From Cupriavidus plantarum (GTDB lineage: Bacteria; Pseudomonadota; Gammaproteobacteria; Burkholderiales; Burkholderiaceae): a stretch of DNA of 64,000 bases. Each line of letters opens with the position of its first letter. The stretch's first letter is position 1. A program made the position numbers and the translations under genes. The notes beneath the pieces are model-generated. The model searched no databases and had not been told where the DNA came from. It was given only the letters and a program-made list of their open reading frames with translations. Below are positions 24,600 through 33,547 of the stretch, in pieces. The stretch covers positions 434,001 through 498,000 of the forward strand of contig NZ_CAJPUX010000005.1 of NCBI RefSeq assembly GCF_905397285.1, in the 5' to 3' direction.

Positions 24600-25526
24600 A
24601 TGGACCTGCGTCAGCTGCAGCAGTTCGTCGTGCTCGCGGAAACGGGCAACTTCCACCGCGCGGCCGAGCGCCTTCACATGGCCCAGCCTCCGCTGTCGAT
24701 CTCGATCCGCAAGCTCGAAGCCGAACTGGGTACGCCGCTGTTCGTCCGCACCACACGCGGGGTGCGGCTGACGCAGGCCGGGGACGCCGCGCTCAACGAC
24801 GCGCGTCGGGCGCTATTCCACGCCGATCAGGCCCGCGCGGCCGCGGTATCCGCCGCGCATGGAGAACGCGGCGCGCTGCGTATCGGCTTCGTCGGGTCGG
24901 CGACCTATGCGCTGCTGCCCAAGCTGATTCCGGCGTTTCGCGACGCGCATCCAGGCATCGAGCTGATCCTGCACGAATCGACCTCGGCCTCGATCCTCGA
25001 CCGCATCGAACGCGGCCAGCTCGACGCGGGCCTCGTGCGCTTTCCTATCCTGACCAGCGGCCCATTCTCGCTGCTGCCGCTGGAGTCCGACACCTTCGTC
25101 GCGGCCGTCCCGGCCGACAGCGCGTTCGCGCGGCAAGCGGGCATCGCGCTCAAAACGCTGGCGAACGAGCCCTTCATCATGCATCCAAGCGCCGACGTCC
25201 CGAACCTGCAAGCGGTGGCCATGCTGCTGTGCCAGCAGGCTGGCTTCGTCCCCCGCATCGCCCAAGAAGCCGTGCAGGTACAAACGATCGTCAGCCTGGT
25301 GGAAAGCGGCCTCGGCGTCGCGCTCGTCCCGGGCGTCACCGCCCGCTACACAAACCGCCGCGTCCGCTTCCTCCGCCTCACCACCCCCCGCCCCGCCGCC
25401 CGCATCGGCATCGCCCTGGCCACCCGGCAGAACACGGACGACCGCCACGTCCAGCAGTTCCTGGCGGCGGCAAGGCGGGTTGCCGCGCAGACGCCGGCCG
25501 CGGAAGGGGCGCCCGCACGGTTGTAG
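24600..25526 (+). CDS. LysR-family transcriptional regulator
   Basis: A 308-residue LysR regulator of the BenM/CatM-like shape. The helix-turn-helix covers FVVLAETGNFHRAAERLHMA and PPLSISIRKLEAELG (residues 8-48), followed by the wing FVRTTRGVRLTQAG. The effector domain begins near residue 90 (ALRIGFVGSATYALLP). It is divergent from the CoA-transferase cluster, so an aromatic or short-chain acid intermediate of that pathway is the probable inducer. The ATG at 24600 starts MDLRQLQQF, the canonical family start. Confidence 0.94.
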   Translation: MDLRQLQQFVVLAETGNFHRAAERLHMAQPPLSISIRKLEAELGTPLFVRTTRGVRLTQAGDAALNDARRALFHADQARAAAVSAAHGERGALRIGFVGSATYALLPKLIPAFRDAHPGIELILHESTSASILDRIERGQLDAGLVRFPILTSGPFSLLPLESDTFVAAVPADSAFARQAGIALKTLANEPFIMHPSADVPNLQAVAMLLCQQAGFVPRIAQEAVQVQTIVSLVESGLGVALVPGVTARYTNRRVRFLRLTTPRPAARIGIALATRQNTDDRHVQQFLAAARRVAAQTPAAEGAPARL

Positions 25527-25593
25527 GGACATTCGAACTGCCATATAGTGAAGCATTGCGCACGATGGCGCCTCTCCATAGACAGCGGTTTAC

Positions 25594-26340
25594 ATGTCAG
25601 ATCAGGATCAACCCGCGCCCCGCGCCGTTTCCGCCGACGACGTTCTGTCGGGCACGCCCGTCGGTGGCGTTTCCGAGCGGATTCGCGCGCGGCTGCTGGC
25701 CGCCAACGAGCGGTTCCACGCGAACGACAACATCGCCAGGTTCATCGAGCCCGGCGAGCTCGATGCGCTGCAGGCCGAAGTGCAGGCGCGTCTCGAGGAG
25801 GTCCTGCGCACCCTCGTGATCGATGTCGATCAGGACCACAACACGCGTGAGACCGCGCGGCGCGTGGCCAAGATGTACCTCAAGGAAATTTTCGCGGGGC
25901 GTTATGCGCGCGCGCCGGAGACGACCGAGTTTCCGAACGTCGAGCAGCTCAACGAGCTGATGATCGTCGGTCCGATCCGCGTGCGGAGCGCATGCTCGCA
26001 CCACCTGTGCCCGATCATCGGCAAGCTATGGGTCGGCGTGATGCCGAACCGGCATTCCAACCTCATCGGCCTGTCGAAGTACGCGCGCCTTGCCGAATGG
26101 ATCATGTGCCGGCCGCAGATCCAGGAAGAAGCGGTCGCGCAGGTCGCCGACCTGCTGCAGGAGAAGATGAATCCCGACGGGCTGGCCATCGTCATGGAAG
26201 CCGAGCACTTCTGCATGCACTGGCGCGGCGTGCGCGATACCGACGCCAAGATGACCAACAGCGTGATGCGCGGCTCGTTCCTCAAGGACGACAAGCTGCG
26301 CCGCGAGTTCCTCACGCTGCTGCACCTCAACAAAGGCTGA
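25594..26340 (+). CDS. folE: GTP cyclohydrolase I
   Basis: A 248-residue type IA GTP cyclohydrolase, which converts GTP to dihydroneopterin triphosphate, the first step of folate and pterin synthesis. Zinc ligands are visible as Cys and His in SACSHHLCP (about 131-139) and Cys in EHFCMHWRG (about 207-215). The VGVMPNRHSNLIGLSKYARL motif is the variant of the GTP-binding region. The N-terminus is about 45 residues longer than the minimal enzyme. A BLUF photoreceptor gene begins 18 bases after its stop, suggesting joint transcription. Confidence 0.95.
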   Translation: MSDQDQPAPRAVSADDVLSGTPVGGVSERIRARLLAANERFHANDNIARFIEPGELDALQAEVQARLEEVLRTLVIDVDQDHNTRETARRVAKMYLKEIFAGRYARAPETTEFPNVEQLNELMIVGPIRVRSACSHHLCPIIGKLWVGVMPNRHSNLIGLSKYARLAEWIMCRPQIQEEAVAQVADLLQEKMNPDGLAIVMEAEHFCMHWRGVRDTDAKMTNSVMRGSFLKDDKLRREFLTLLHLNKG

Positions 26341-26358
26341 CCCCGGAGACCAGCACCC

Positions 26359-26775
26359 ATGCTAGTCCGTCTGCTCTACGCGAGCCGCGCCACGGAACCC
26401 CTCGGCGCCGCCACCCTCGAAGCGATTTTCGAGACGAGCCTGTCCGGCAACACGCGCCATGGCATCACGGGCGTGCTGTGTCACGGCAATGGCGTCTTCC
26501 TGCAGGCGCTCGAAGGCGACCGCGCGGCGGTGTCCCGGCTGTTCCTGAACATCGGCCGCGACACGCGCCACACCGACATCGTCCTGCTCGACTTCTCCGA
26601 AATCCTCGAGCGCGAGTTCTCGGTCTGGTCGATGGGCCGCGTCAATGTGGGCAAGCTCAACCCCGCCACGCTGCTGAAATACTCGGCGCAGGGCGAACTC
26701 GATCCCTACCGCATGCCTGCCGCGGCATCGCTATCGCTGCTCAAGGAACTGGTTGCAGGCGCGTCGATCGTCTAA
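26359..26775 (+). CDS. BLUF-domain blue-light sensor protein
   Basis: A 138-residue protein that is one BLUF domain plus a short helical cap. The flavin-pocket residues are in place: Tyr7 in RLLYASR, Asn31 in SGNTRHG and Gln49 in VFLQALEGD. The strand FSVWSMG carries the Trp/Met position near the flavin. BLUF domains bind FAD and rearrange the Tyr-Gln hydrogen bonds in blue light. There is no output domain, so it must signal by protein contact, as in short BLUF proteins. It follows folE closely. A CTCGAC-type region gives no visible light-regulated promoter. Confidence 0.92.
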   Translation: MLVRLLYASRATEPLGAATLEAIFETSLSGNTRHGITGVLCHGNGVFLQALEGDRAAVSRLFLNIGRDTRHTDIVLLDFSEILEREFSVWSMGRVNVGKLNPATLLKYSAQGELDPYRMPAAASLSLLKELVAGASIV

Positions 26776-26785
26776 CGCCCGAGCG

Positions 26786-27037
26786 TCAATGCGAGACCTG
26801 GCCAAACAGGCCGCATTCGAGGTCGCTCTCGAATTCCTCCACCCACGCGGTGCCCGGCCCGGCGTCATAGACACTGGCCGCGCCCGTACTCTGGCGCCTG
26901 ACGGTCACCTGGCGCGCCGACGTGCCATTCACATCGAAAATCTGGAAGTCCTGCGGCATCAAGCCGACTAGCTGGACAACCGCCGCCACATCCTGCTGCT
27001 CGTTGGACGGGAATTGATCGAATTGACGTTGCGTCAT
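26786..27037 (-). CDS. Small protein of unknown function
   Basis: An 83-residue soluble protein with no signal or membrane segment. It has a Gln/Asp-rich start (MTQRQFDQFPSNEQQD), a central beta-rich part (QIFDVNGTSARQVTVRR) and an acidic end with one Cys. An excellent GGAGGTGTGCC ribosome site precedes the ATG, which supports that it is translated. It is convergent with the BLUF gene, with ten bases between the stops. I do not recognise the family. Confidence 0.7.
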   Translation of the reverse strand: MTQRQFDQFPSNEQQDVAAVVQLVGLMPQDFQIFDVNGTSARQVTVRRQSTGAASVYDAGPGTAWVEEFESDLECGLFGQVSH

Positions 27038-27228
27038 GGCACACCTCCATGCGGGGGTAGGTCAGCGTGCGCGCATCGAGAGAGCCGAATGCGCACGCAC
27101 GCGAGTGGAGCCTGCCACAAATTCCGTCCATGCGTATGTCACGCGCGAAGACCCCAATCTCGTATCGAGTATTGTGCGGACCGCGTTGCTCGTTCCTGAG
27201 CGCTCAGGTATCCACACTCACGTCAACG

Positions 27229-27960
27229 TCAGGCGGTGACCATCCCGAGAAACTGCTGGAGCTCCGGCGTCTGCGGATTCGAGAACACGCGCTCCGGCGC
27301 GCCGATCTCGTGCACCCTCCCCTGATGCATGAACACCACCCGATCGCACACCTCGCGCGCAAAGCGCATCTCGTGCGTGACCATCAGCAGCGTCATGCCG
27401 TCGGCCGCCAACCCGCGCACGACCTGCAGCACTTCATTGACGAGTTCCGGATCGAGCGCGGAGGTAATCTCGTCGCACAGCAGCGCCATCGGCTCCATCG
27501 CGAGCGCCCGGGCAATCGCCACGCGTTGCTGCTGGCCGCCGGACAACTGATCGGGATAGGCGTCGAACTTCGCGGACAGCCCCACGCGCGCGAGGTTGGT
27601 CTCCGCGAGTTCGCGCGCCTTCGCCTCGGGCGTGCCCTTGACGATCATCGGCGACAGCATGACGTTGCGTCCCGCGCTCAAATGCGGAAACAGGTTGAAC
27701 TGCTGGAAGATCATGCCGACCTTCAGCCGCAGCGCGCGGAGTTGCAGCTCGCTGTTGGCCAGATGCGCGCCCGCCACCGTGATGGCACCGGAGTCGATCT
27801 GCTCGAGCCCGTTGATGCAACGGAGCAGCGTGCTCTTGCCCGAGCCGCTCTTGCCGATGATCGCAATGACCTCGCCCGGCTCCACCGACAGCGAGACTCC
27901 CTTCAGCACCTCGTTGGCGCCATACGACTTGCGGACATCCTCAATGGCGATGAGCGCCAT
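27229..27960 (-). CDS. ABC transporter ATP-binding protein, polar amino-acid type (GlnQ/HisP-like)
   Basis: A 243-residue ABC ATPase. Walker A is GKSGSGKST (36-44), the signature is LSGGQQQR (about 141-148) and Walker B leads into LLCDEITSALDPE; the D-loop and His switch (MVTHEM) are present. The PAAT subgroup is shown by FQQFNLFPHLSAGRNVM. It powers import of a polar amino acid or analogue with the two permeases and the binding protein upstream in the same operon. It overlaps the preceding permease gene by 20 bases. Confidence 0.95.
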   Translation of the reverse strand: MALIAIEDVRKSYGANEVLKGVSLSVEPGEVIAIIGKSGSGKSTLLRCINGLEQIDSGAITVAGAHLANSELQLRALRLKVGMIFQQFNLFPHLSAGRNVMLSPMIVKGTPEAKARELAETNLARVGLSAKFDAYPDQLSGGQQQRVAIARALAMEPMALLCDEITSALDPELVNEVLQVVRGLAADGMTLLMVTHEMRFAREVCDRVVFMHQGRVHEIGAPERVFSNPQTPELQQFLGMVTA

Positions 27961-28597
27961 GGAACTTCTCCTCGAGCTTCCTGCTGTATTGCGAGAGCGG
28001 CCAGCAGAGCGCGAAGTACATCAGCGCCACGGCCGCATAAACGGTAAAGGGTTGGAACGTCGCGTTGACGATCATCGTGCCGGCCTTCGACAGCTCCGTG
28101 AACCCGATGATCGATGCGAGCGCCGTGCCCTTGATCACCTGCACGCCAAAGCCCACCGTCGGCGCCACGGCGATACGCAGCGCCTGCGGCAGGATGACGT
28201 GGCGCATCTGCTGCACGTACCCCATCGCCAGACTGGCCGACGCTTCCCACTGGCCGCGCGGAATCGACTCCACGCAGCCGCGCCAGATCTCGGCGAGGAA
28301 CGCCGCGGTCCAGAGCGTCAGCGCGAGGCCGGCCGCGAGCCACGCCGGCACATCGATGCCGAACAGCGCGAGCCCGAAGAACGCGAGGAACAACTGCATC
28401 AGCAGCGGCGTGCCTTGGAACACCTCGATATACACCGACATCACGCGCCGCACCCATGCGCGCCGGGACGTGCGGCCCAGCAGTACCAGCAGGCCGACAA
28501 AGCCGCCACCCACGAACGCGACCAGCGACAGCAGCACGGTCCAGCGTGCCGCCAGCAGCAGGTTGCGGACGATGTCCCACAACGAAAATTCAATCAT
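27941..28597 (-). CDS. Amino-acid ABC transporter permease (HisM/GlnP-type)
   Basis: A 218-residue permease of the polar amino-acid (His/Glu/Gln/Arg) type with about five membrane helices. The EAA loop that docks to the ATPase is EASASLAMGYVQQMRHVILPQAL (about 140-160; its core is ASASLAMG). VEVFQGTPLLMQL-like sequence (IEVFQGTPLLMQLFLAF) marks the family's N-terminal half. The start at 28597 overlaps the previous permease stop (ATGA). It forms a heterodimer with that permease. Confidence 0.94.
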   Translation of the reverse strand: MIEFSLWDIVRNLLLAARWTVLLSLVAFVGGGFVGLLVLLGRTSRRAWVRRVMSVYIEVFQGTPLLMQLFLAFFGLALFGIDVPAWLAAGLALTLWTAAFLAEIWRGCVESIPRGQWEASASLAMGYVQQMRHVILPQALRIAVAPTVGFGVQVIKGTALASIIGFTELSKAGTMIVNATFQPFTVYAAVALMYFALCWPLSQYSRKLEEKFHGAHRH

Positions 28598-29262
28598 CGG
28601 GAGGTCCTGCTGAAGAGGCGCTGCCCCAGTGCGCGCAGCAACTGCCGCAGCAGCAATGCGAGCCCCAGATAGATCAGCGTGCTGACCAGATACACTTCGA
28701 ACGCGCGAAAATTGCGGCCCTGAATGAAGTTGGCCGCGTACGTGAGATCCTGCGCCGCGATCTGCGAGCATACCGCCGAGCCGAGCATCACGATCACGAT
28801 CTGGCTCGACAGCGCGGGCCAGATCTTCTGCAAGGCCGGACGCAGCACCACGTGCCGAAACACCTGCACCCGCGACATCGCGAGGCTCGCGCCCGCTTCA
28901 TACTGACCCCTCGGCGTCGCCGCCACGCCCGCGCGCACGATCTCCGTGCCATAGGCGCCGAGATTGATCACCATTGCCAGCGACGCCGCCACCATCTCGG
29001 GCAACTGCAGGCCGAGGCTGGGCAGCCCGAAGAAGATGAAGAACAGCTGGATCAGGAACGGCGTATTGCGGATGACCTCCACATACGCCCCTACTACCGC
29101 GCGCAACCAGCGCGGCCCCTCGGTGCGCGCCCACGCGCCGAAGATGGCCACGGCAACGCCGAGCACGCCTCCGGTCAGCGTCAGCTGCGCGGTCACGGCG
29201 ACGCCCTTGGCCAGGACGTCGGTGTACCCGAGGATCGACCCGAAATCGAACTGATATGCCAT
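28594..29262 (-). CDS. Amino-acid ABC transporter permease (HisQ/GlnP-type)
   Basis: A 222-residue permease with about five membrane helices. VEVIRNTPFLIQLFFIFF (about 61-78) and the EAA loop EAGASLAMSRVQVFRHVV (about 122-139) identify the polar amino-acid family. Partner permease genes of this type are commonly translated in tandem; here the stop overlaps the next start by four bases. It lies 10 bases behind the binding-protein gene. Confidence 0.94.
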   Translation of the reverse strand: MAYQFDFGSILGYTDVLAKGVAVTAQLTLTGGVLGVAVAIFGAWARTEGPRWLRAVVGAYVEVIRNTPFLIQLFFIFFGLPSLGLQLPEMVAASLAMVINLGAYGTEIVRAGVAATPRGQYEAGASLAMSRVQVFRHVVLRPALQKIWPALSSQIVIVMLGSAVCSQIAAQDLTYAANFIQGRNFRAFEVYLVSTLIYLGLALLLRQLLRALGQRLFSRTSR

Positions 29263-29272
29263 TAGCCGTGCA

Positions 29273-30088
29273 TCAGAGTTGTGCCGGCAGCGGACGCAGC
29301 AGCCACTTGATCGACAGCGAGTTCAGCGAACCGTCCTTCTTCGATTCGGCCAGGATCGCGTTGACCTTCTCCTGCAGGCGCGTCTCGCCCTTGTTCAGGC
29401 CGATGAAGCACGGCGAATTCTTGATGAGGAACTTGGTCTCCGGAGTCTTGGGCGGATGCTTGGCGATGATCGCCGAGGCCACCACGTTGCCGGTGGCGAT
29501 CAGTTGTACCTGCCCGGAGAGGAACGCCGAGATGGTGGCGTTGTTGTCCTCGTAACGCTTGATCGTGGCATTGGCCGGCGCGATCTTGCTCAGTTCGAGG
29601 TCTTCCACCGCCCCGCGCGTCACGCCCACGGTCTTGCCCGCCAGATCGGCGGCCGTCTTGACAGCCATGTCGGCCGGGCCGAATACGCCGTTATAGAACG
29701 GCGCATAGGCTTCCGAGAAGTCGAGCACCTTCTCGCGCTCGGGGTTCTTGCCGAGGCTCGAGATGATCAGGTCCACCTTCTTCGTCTGGAGGTACGGCAC
29801 GCGGTTCGTGCTCGTCACGGGCACGAGTTGCAGCTTGACGCCCATCTTCTTGGCCATCAGCGCGGCCACGTCGATGTCGAGGCCCTGCGGCGCCATGTCC
29901 GCGCCAATCGAACCGAACGGCGGAAAGTCCTGCGGCACGGCCACGCGCAGCACGCCGGCCTTGGTCACGTCATCCAGCGCATCGGCGCGGGCCGGTGCGG
30001 ACAGCGTCAGGCTGGCGAGGCAGGCGCCGGCCGCGGTGGCCAGCAGGAAGGCGCGGCGTGCGCGATTGGCGAAGGCTTTCGGAGACAT
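29273..30088 (-). CDS. Periplasmic amino-acid-binding protein (SBP family 3)
   Basis: A 271-residue binding protein with a signal peptide (cleavage about APARA, residue 35). The lobe I start VTKAGVLRVAVPQDFPPFGS, the family signature QGLDIDVAALMAKKMGVKLQLV and the hinge region GKNPEREKVLDFSEAY are diagnostic. The Arg at VTRGAVE is close to the usual alpha-carboxylate contact. It delivers a polar amino acid or analogue to the two permeases downstream. The LysR gene upstream on the same strand may regulate the set. The ligand cannot be read off. Confidence 0.93.
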   Translation of the reverse strand: MSPKAFANRARRAFLLATAAGACLASLTLSAPARADALDDVTKAGVLRVAVPQDFPPFGSIGADMAPQGLDIDVAALMAKKMGVKLQLVPVTSTNRVPYLQTKKVDLIISSLGKNPEREKVLDFSEAYAPFYNGVFGPADMAVKTAADLAGKTVGVTRGAVEDLELSKIAPANATIKRYEDNNATISAFLSGQVQLIATGNVVASAIIAKHPPKTPETKFLIKNSPCFIGLNKGETRLQEKVNAILAESKKDGSLNSLSIKWLLRPLPAQL

Positions 30089-30293
30089 TAGCGGCAGGTC
30101 CTTTTGTCAGAGGCGGATTGTCGATGGCTTCTGACAACGCAAACGGCATGCCAGCTTTGTATGCAATATTTGATTGCAATCGCAGACGGCCGCAGACCCG
30201 CACCGCCCCACGGACGTGCATACGATCGTCGCCAACGCACACGGCGAACGATTTATCCGCACCATATCGGTGCGGCGCATTCGGTCGGCACCG
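30089..30293. promoter_or_regulatory. Upstream region of the amino-acid ABC operon
   Basis: A 205-bp gap between the LysR stop and the binding-protein start. It has an AT-rich part around 30130-30180 (minus-strand promoter side). A weak dyad TGCAATATTTGATTGCA lies at 30160-30176, with TGCAA against TTGCA, which could be an operator. No gene is seen. Confidence 0.4.
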
Positions 30294-31223
30294 CTAAGGC
30301 GCATCCCCCGGGCGTGGCGCGAACATCGGCATGTGCCGCAGCAAATGATTGAGCAATTCCAATGCCGCCGCGGGCAACGGCCGCCCATCCTTGACCAGCA
30401 GCCGCGCCTGCACCCCCTGGAACAGCGGATGCTCGATCGGCACCACGGCAAGGGTGCCCGCCGCGATTTCCCGGTACGCGGCAAACGCGCCGATCAGTGT
30501 GACGAAGTTCTCGTAGGCCACGAACTGCTTGAGCGCGGTGAGCGAATTGGTGACGAGCGTCGCGCGGATCGTCACGTTTTCGGCGAATTCGACCATCCTG
30601 GCCGCATGGCCGATGCCGAACGACGCCGGCATGAGCGCCAGCGGGTAATCGAGCAACTCACGAATGCCCGCGCTGCCCCCACGGGTCACCAGCGGATGGT
30701 CCGGCCGCGCGAGCAGCACCACCGGTTGCGGGGAACTGGCGCGATAAACGACATTGGCGTGCGGCGGCGGATTGTAGGCCAGCCCGATATGCGCGCGGCT
30801 TTCGGCCACCTCGTTCAATACGTCGTCGACCGGGAGGATCTGCATCTCGATGTCGAGGTTCGGGTACTGCGCGCAGAATGGCGCCAGCACCTGGTTCACG
30901 AGCGGATCGACGAACCCTTCGCTGATGGCCAGCGTCACGCGTCCCTGCTGCAGCCCCTTGAGCGCATGCAGCTGGTCCTCGAGCTTTTCCTGATGCGAGC
31001 GGTAGCCCTGCCAGAACTCCAGCAGATGGAGCGCCGCCTCGGTCGGCCGGACACCGCGCGGCATCCGCTCGAACAAGGTCACGTCCAGCTCGTCTTCGAG
31101 CAGCTTGACCTGCCGTGTGATGACGGACGGCGACGTATTGAGTGCGTCCGCCGCCCCGCGGATCGTGCCGTGCACGAGCACCTCGCGGAAGTACCGCAGC
31201 CGCTGCTGATTGATTTCCCGCAT
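30294..31223 (-). CDS. LysR-family transcriptional regulator
   Basis: A 309-residue LysR regulator. The helix-turn-helix is [20 protein letters not shown] and [16 protein letters not shown] (residues 10-45), with the wing [14 protein letters not shown]. The effector domain starts near residue 95 ([15 protein letters not shown]). The ATG at 31223 gives [12 protein letters not shown], the canonical start. It is divergent from the MFS/creatininase/RidA unit and upstream of the amino-acid ABC operon; the divergent unit is the more likely target. Confidence 0.92.
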   Translation of the reverse strand: MREINQQRLRYFREVLVHGTIRGAADALNTSPSVITRQVKLLEDELDVTLFERMPRGVRPTEAALHLLEFWQGYRSHQEKLEDQLHALKGLQQGRVTLAISEGFVDPLVNQVLAPFCAQYPNLDIEMQILPVDDVLNEVAESRAHIGLAYNPPPHANVVYRASSPQPVVLLARPDHPLVTRGGSAGIRELLDYPLALMPASFGIGHAARMVEFAENVTIRATLVTNSLTALKQFVAYENFVTLIGAFAAYREIAAGTLAVVPIEHPLFQGVQARLLVKDGRPLPAAALELLNHLLRHMPMFAPRPGDAP

Positions 31224-31366
31224 CCCCGCTCCCGTTCTTGCCCGCCCGAAACGATACCGCATTCCGTCTTGCGTTGCTCAAATCAGAACGAACTGTGAAC
31301 TTAGTTGCTCTTGGTAGCAGGGTAACCGTTTGCCATTATCGACACAGCACCCCACAGGAGACAGGC
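31224..31366. promoter_or_regulatory. Divergent LysR/MFS control region
   Basis: A 143-bp gap with TTAGTTGCTCTTGGTAGCAG and GGTAACC-type dyads near 31300-31330. AGGAG at 31356-31360 is the ribosome site of the MFS gene. Probable promoter and operator for both directions. Confidence 0.4.
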
Positions 31367-32710
31367 ATGCTGGCAATTTCAAGCACGGGAGTCGTCGACG
31401 AGATTTCGGCGCTTTACCGGAAGATCAACTTCCGACTCCTTCCGTTCCTGCTTGTCTGTTATCTGTTTGCGTATCTGGACCGCGTGAACGTCGGCTTCGC
31501 CAAGCTGCAGATGCAAAGCGACCTTGGCTTCTCCGACGCGGCCTATGGCGTCGGCGCCGGCATCTTCTTCATCGGTTACGTGCTGTTCGAGATCCCGAGC
31601 AACCTCATGCTCCCGCGCGTCGGAGCGCGCAAGACCTTCAGCCGCATCCTCGTACTCTGGGGCATCACCTCCGCCTGCATGCTGTTCGTGCGGGATGTGC
31701 CGACGTTCTACGCCATGCGCTTCCTGCTCGGCGTGTTCGAAGCCGGCTTCGCGCCCGGCATGATCTATTACCTGTCGTGCTGGTACGGTCCGCAGCGCAT
31801 GGCGCGCGCGATCGCCATCGTGTTCCTCGCCGGTCCGATCGGCGGCATCGTCGGCGCGCCGGTCTCGGCCTGGCTGATGACCGCGCTTGCCGGCCACGCG
31901 GGGCTCGCCGGATGGCAGTGGATGTTTCTGGTCGAAGGCCTGCCCTGCATCGTGCTTGGCATCGTGGCGCTGCGGCTCATCCCCAATCGCCCCGCCGACG
32001 CCAGCTGGCTAACCGACCGAGAGCGCGCGCTGCTGGAATCGGCGCTCGGCCCCCACACCGCGCACGGCCACTCCTTCCTCGCCGTGGCCAGGGATTTGCG
32101 CATCTACGTCCTCGCGTTCGCCTACTTCTGCATCATCGCAGCGATCTACGCGATCAGCTTCTGGCTCCCGACCATCATCAAGGCGCAGGGCGTCACCGAC
32201 CTCGTGCAGGTTGGCTGGTATGCCGCCATCCCGTACATCGCCGCCGCGTTCGGCATGTATTACATGGGCCGCCGTTCCGATCGACTCGGCGAGCGCCGCT
32301 TCCACTGCGCGCTGCCCGCGCTCGGCGCCGGCGCCATCCTCGCCTGCACCACGCTGGCGGACGGTCATCTGTATGTCTCGCTCGCCCTGCTGACCGTCGC
32401 CACGATGGGCCTGTGGATGGCCTATACCGTGTTCTGGGCCATGCCGCCCGAATATATCAAGGGCCCGGCGGCGGCCGGCGGCATCGCCCTCATCAACACC
32501 ATCGGCCTGTCCGGCGGCTTCTGGGGTCCGGCCATGATCGGCTGGGCCAAGACCGCGACCGGCAACCTGCACCTTGGCGTGCTGATGATGGCAGTATTGC
32601 CGGTCGTCGCCGCGCTGATCGTCTTCGCCAACAAACTCCCGAAGGCGGCCGCCAGTGCCGCCACGCCAGCCACTCCCGCAACCGCCTCGACGGTTCCCAC
32701 TTCCCGCTAA
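31367..32710 (+). CDS. MFS transporter, anion:cation symporter (ACS) family
   Basis: A 447-residue 12-helix carrier. The first helix contains YLFAYLDRVNVGFAKLQM (about 27-44), diagnostic of the ACS family (tartrate, phthalate, hexuronate and related acids). GARKTFSR is the loop 2-3 motif. The ATG at 31367 follows an AGGAG ribosome site; upstream in-frame codons are not family-like. It begins a three-gene unit with a creatininase-like amidohydrolase and a RidA protein, so it probably imports an organic acid, amide or lactam degraded by them. Confidence 0.92.
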   Translation: MLAISSTGVVDEISALYRKINFRLLPFLLVCYLFAYLDRVNVGFAKLQMQSDLGFSDAAYGVGAGIFFIGYVLFEIPSNLMLPRVGARKTFSRILVLWGITSACMLFVRDVPTFYAMRFLLGVFEAGFAPGMIYYLSCWYGPQRMARAIAIVFLAGPIGGIVGAPVSAWLMTALAGHAGLAGWQWMFLVEGLPCIVLGIVALRLIPNRPADASWLTDRERALLESALGPHTAHGHSFLAVARDLRIYVLAFAYFCIIAAIYAISFWLPTIIKAQGVTDLVQVGWYAAIPYIAAAFGMYYMGRRSDRLGERRFHCALPALGAGAILACTTLADGHLYVSLALLTVATMGLWMAYTVFWAMPPEYIKGPAAAGGIALINTIGLSGGFWGPAMIGWAKTATGNLHLGVLMMAVLPVVAALIVFANKLPKAAASAATPATPATASTVPTSR

Positions 32711-32737
32711 CGCTTCCCGCGCAACAAGGAGCATCGC

Positions 32738-33487
32738 ATGCTGTTATCTTTTTCGACCTGGCCCGAGATCGAGGCCTACCTCAAGCGCAGCCGCACGGTC
32801 GTCGTGCCCATCGGCTCCAACGAGCAACACGGCCCGACCGGCCTGCTGGGCACGGACTGGCTGTGCCCCGAGATCATCGCGCGCGAAGCAGACAAGCAGT
32901 CGGACATCCTGGTCGCGCCAACCTTCAACATCGGCATGGCGCAGCACCACCTCGGCTTTCCGGGCACGATCTCGCTGCGGCCAAGCACCTTCATCGCCGC
33001 GATTACCGACTGGATCCGCTCGCTGTCCGTACATGGCTTCGAGAAGATCCTGTTCCTCAACGGCCACGGCGGCAATATCGCCTCGATCGAGGCCGCGTTC
33101 TCCGAGATCTATGCGGAATCGAGCTTCGTCAGGCGCGAGGCAGGTTTTGCGTTGAAGCTCGTCAACTGGTGGGACCTCGAAGGCGTGGGCGACCTCGCGC
33201 GCGAACAATTCCCCGAAGGCCACGGCTCGCACGCCACGCCTTCAGAGATCGCCGTCACGCAATGGGCCTACCCGGAACTGAAGAAGACCGCGGACTTTTC
33301 GCCGCCGATCGCGCCGAACGGCCCCATCCGCGAAGCCCGCGACTTCCGCGCGCGCTTCCCCGATGGCCGCATCGGTTCCAACCCCGCACTGGCAACGCCC
33401 GAGAAAGGCGGCGCCCTGGTCGAACTGGCCGCGCGCAGCCTCGTGAAGGAACTGGCGGCGTTCGGCAGCGAAGGCAAGCCGGACTGA
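32738..33487 (+). CDS. Creatininase-family amidohydrolase
   Basis: A 249-residue member of the creatininase fold. Metal-binding motifs are visible: PIGSNEQHGPTG with Glu29 and His31, GTDW with Asp40, and LNGHGGN (about 107-113). Family members open cyclic amides (creatinine, dihydropyrimidine-like lactams) or cleave formamides such as FAPy. The substrate is unknown. It lies 27 bases behind the MFS transporter and 60 bases before a RidA gene, which suggests a small amide catabolic unit releasing an amine or imine. Confidence 0.92.
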   Translation: MLLSFSTWPEIEAYLKRSRTVVVPIGSNEQHGPTGLLGTDWLCPEIIAREADKQSDILVAPTFNIGMAQHHLGFPGTISLRPSTFIAAITDWIRSLSVHGFEKILFLNGHGGNIASIEAAFSEIYAESSFVRREAGFALKLVNWWDLEGVGDLAREQFPEGHGSHATPSEIAVTQWAYPELKKTADFSPPIAPNGPIREARDFRARFPDGRIGSNPALATPEKGGALVELAARSLVKELAAFGSEGKPD

Positions 33488-33547
33488 GCGAGTGACTCCT
33501 ATCCCGTATCGCGCATCGCTTATCCCTTATCAGACCCGAAAGGAACC

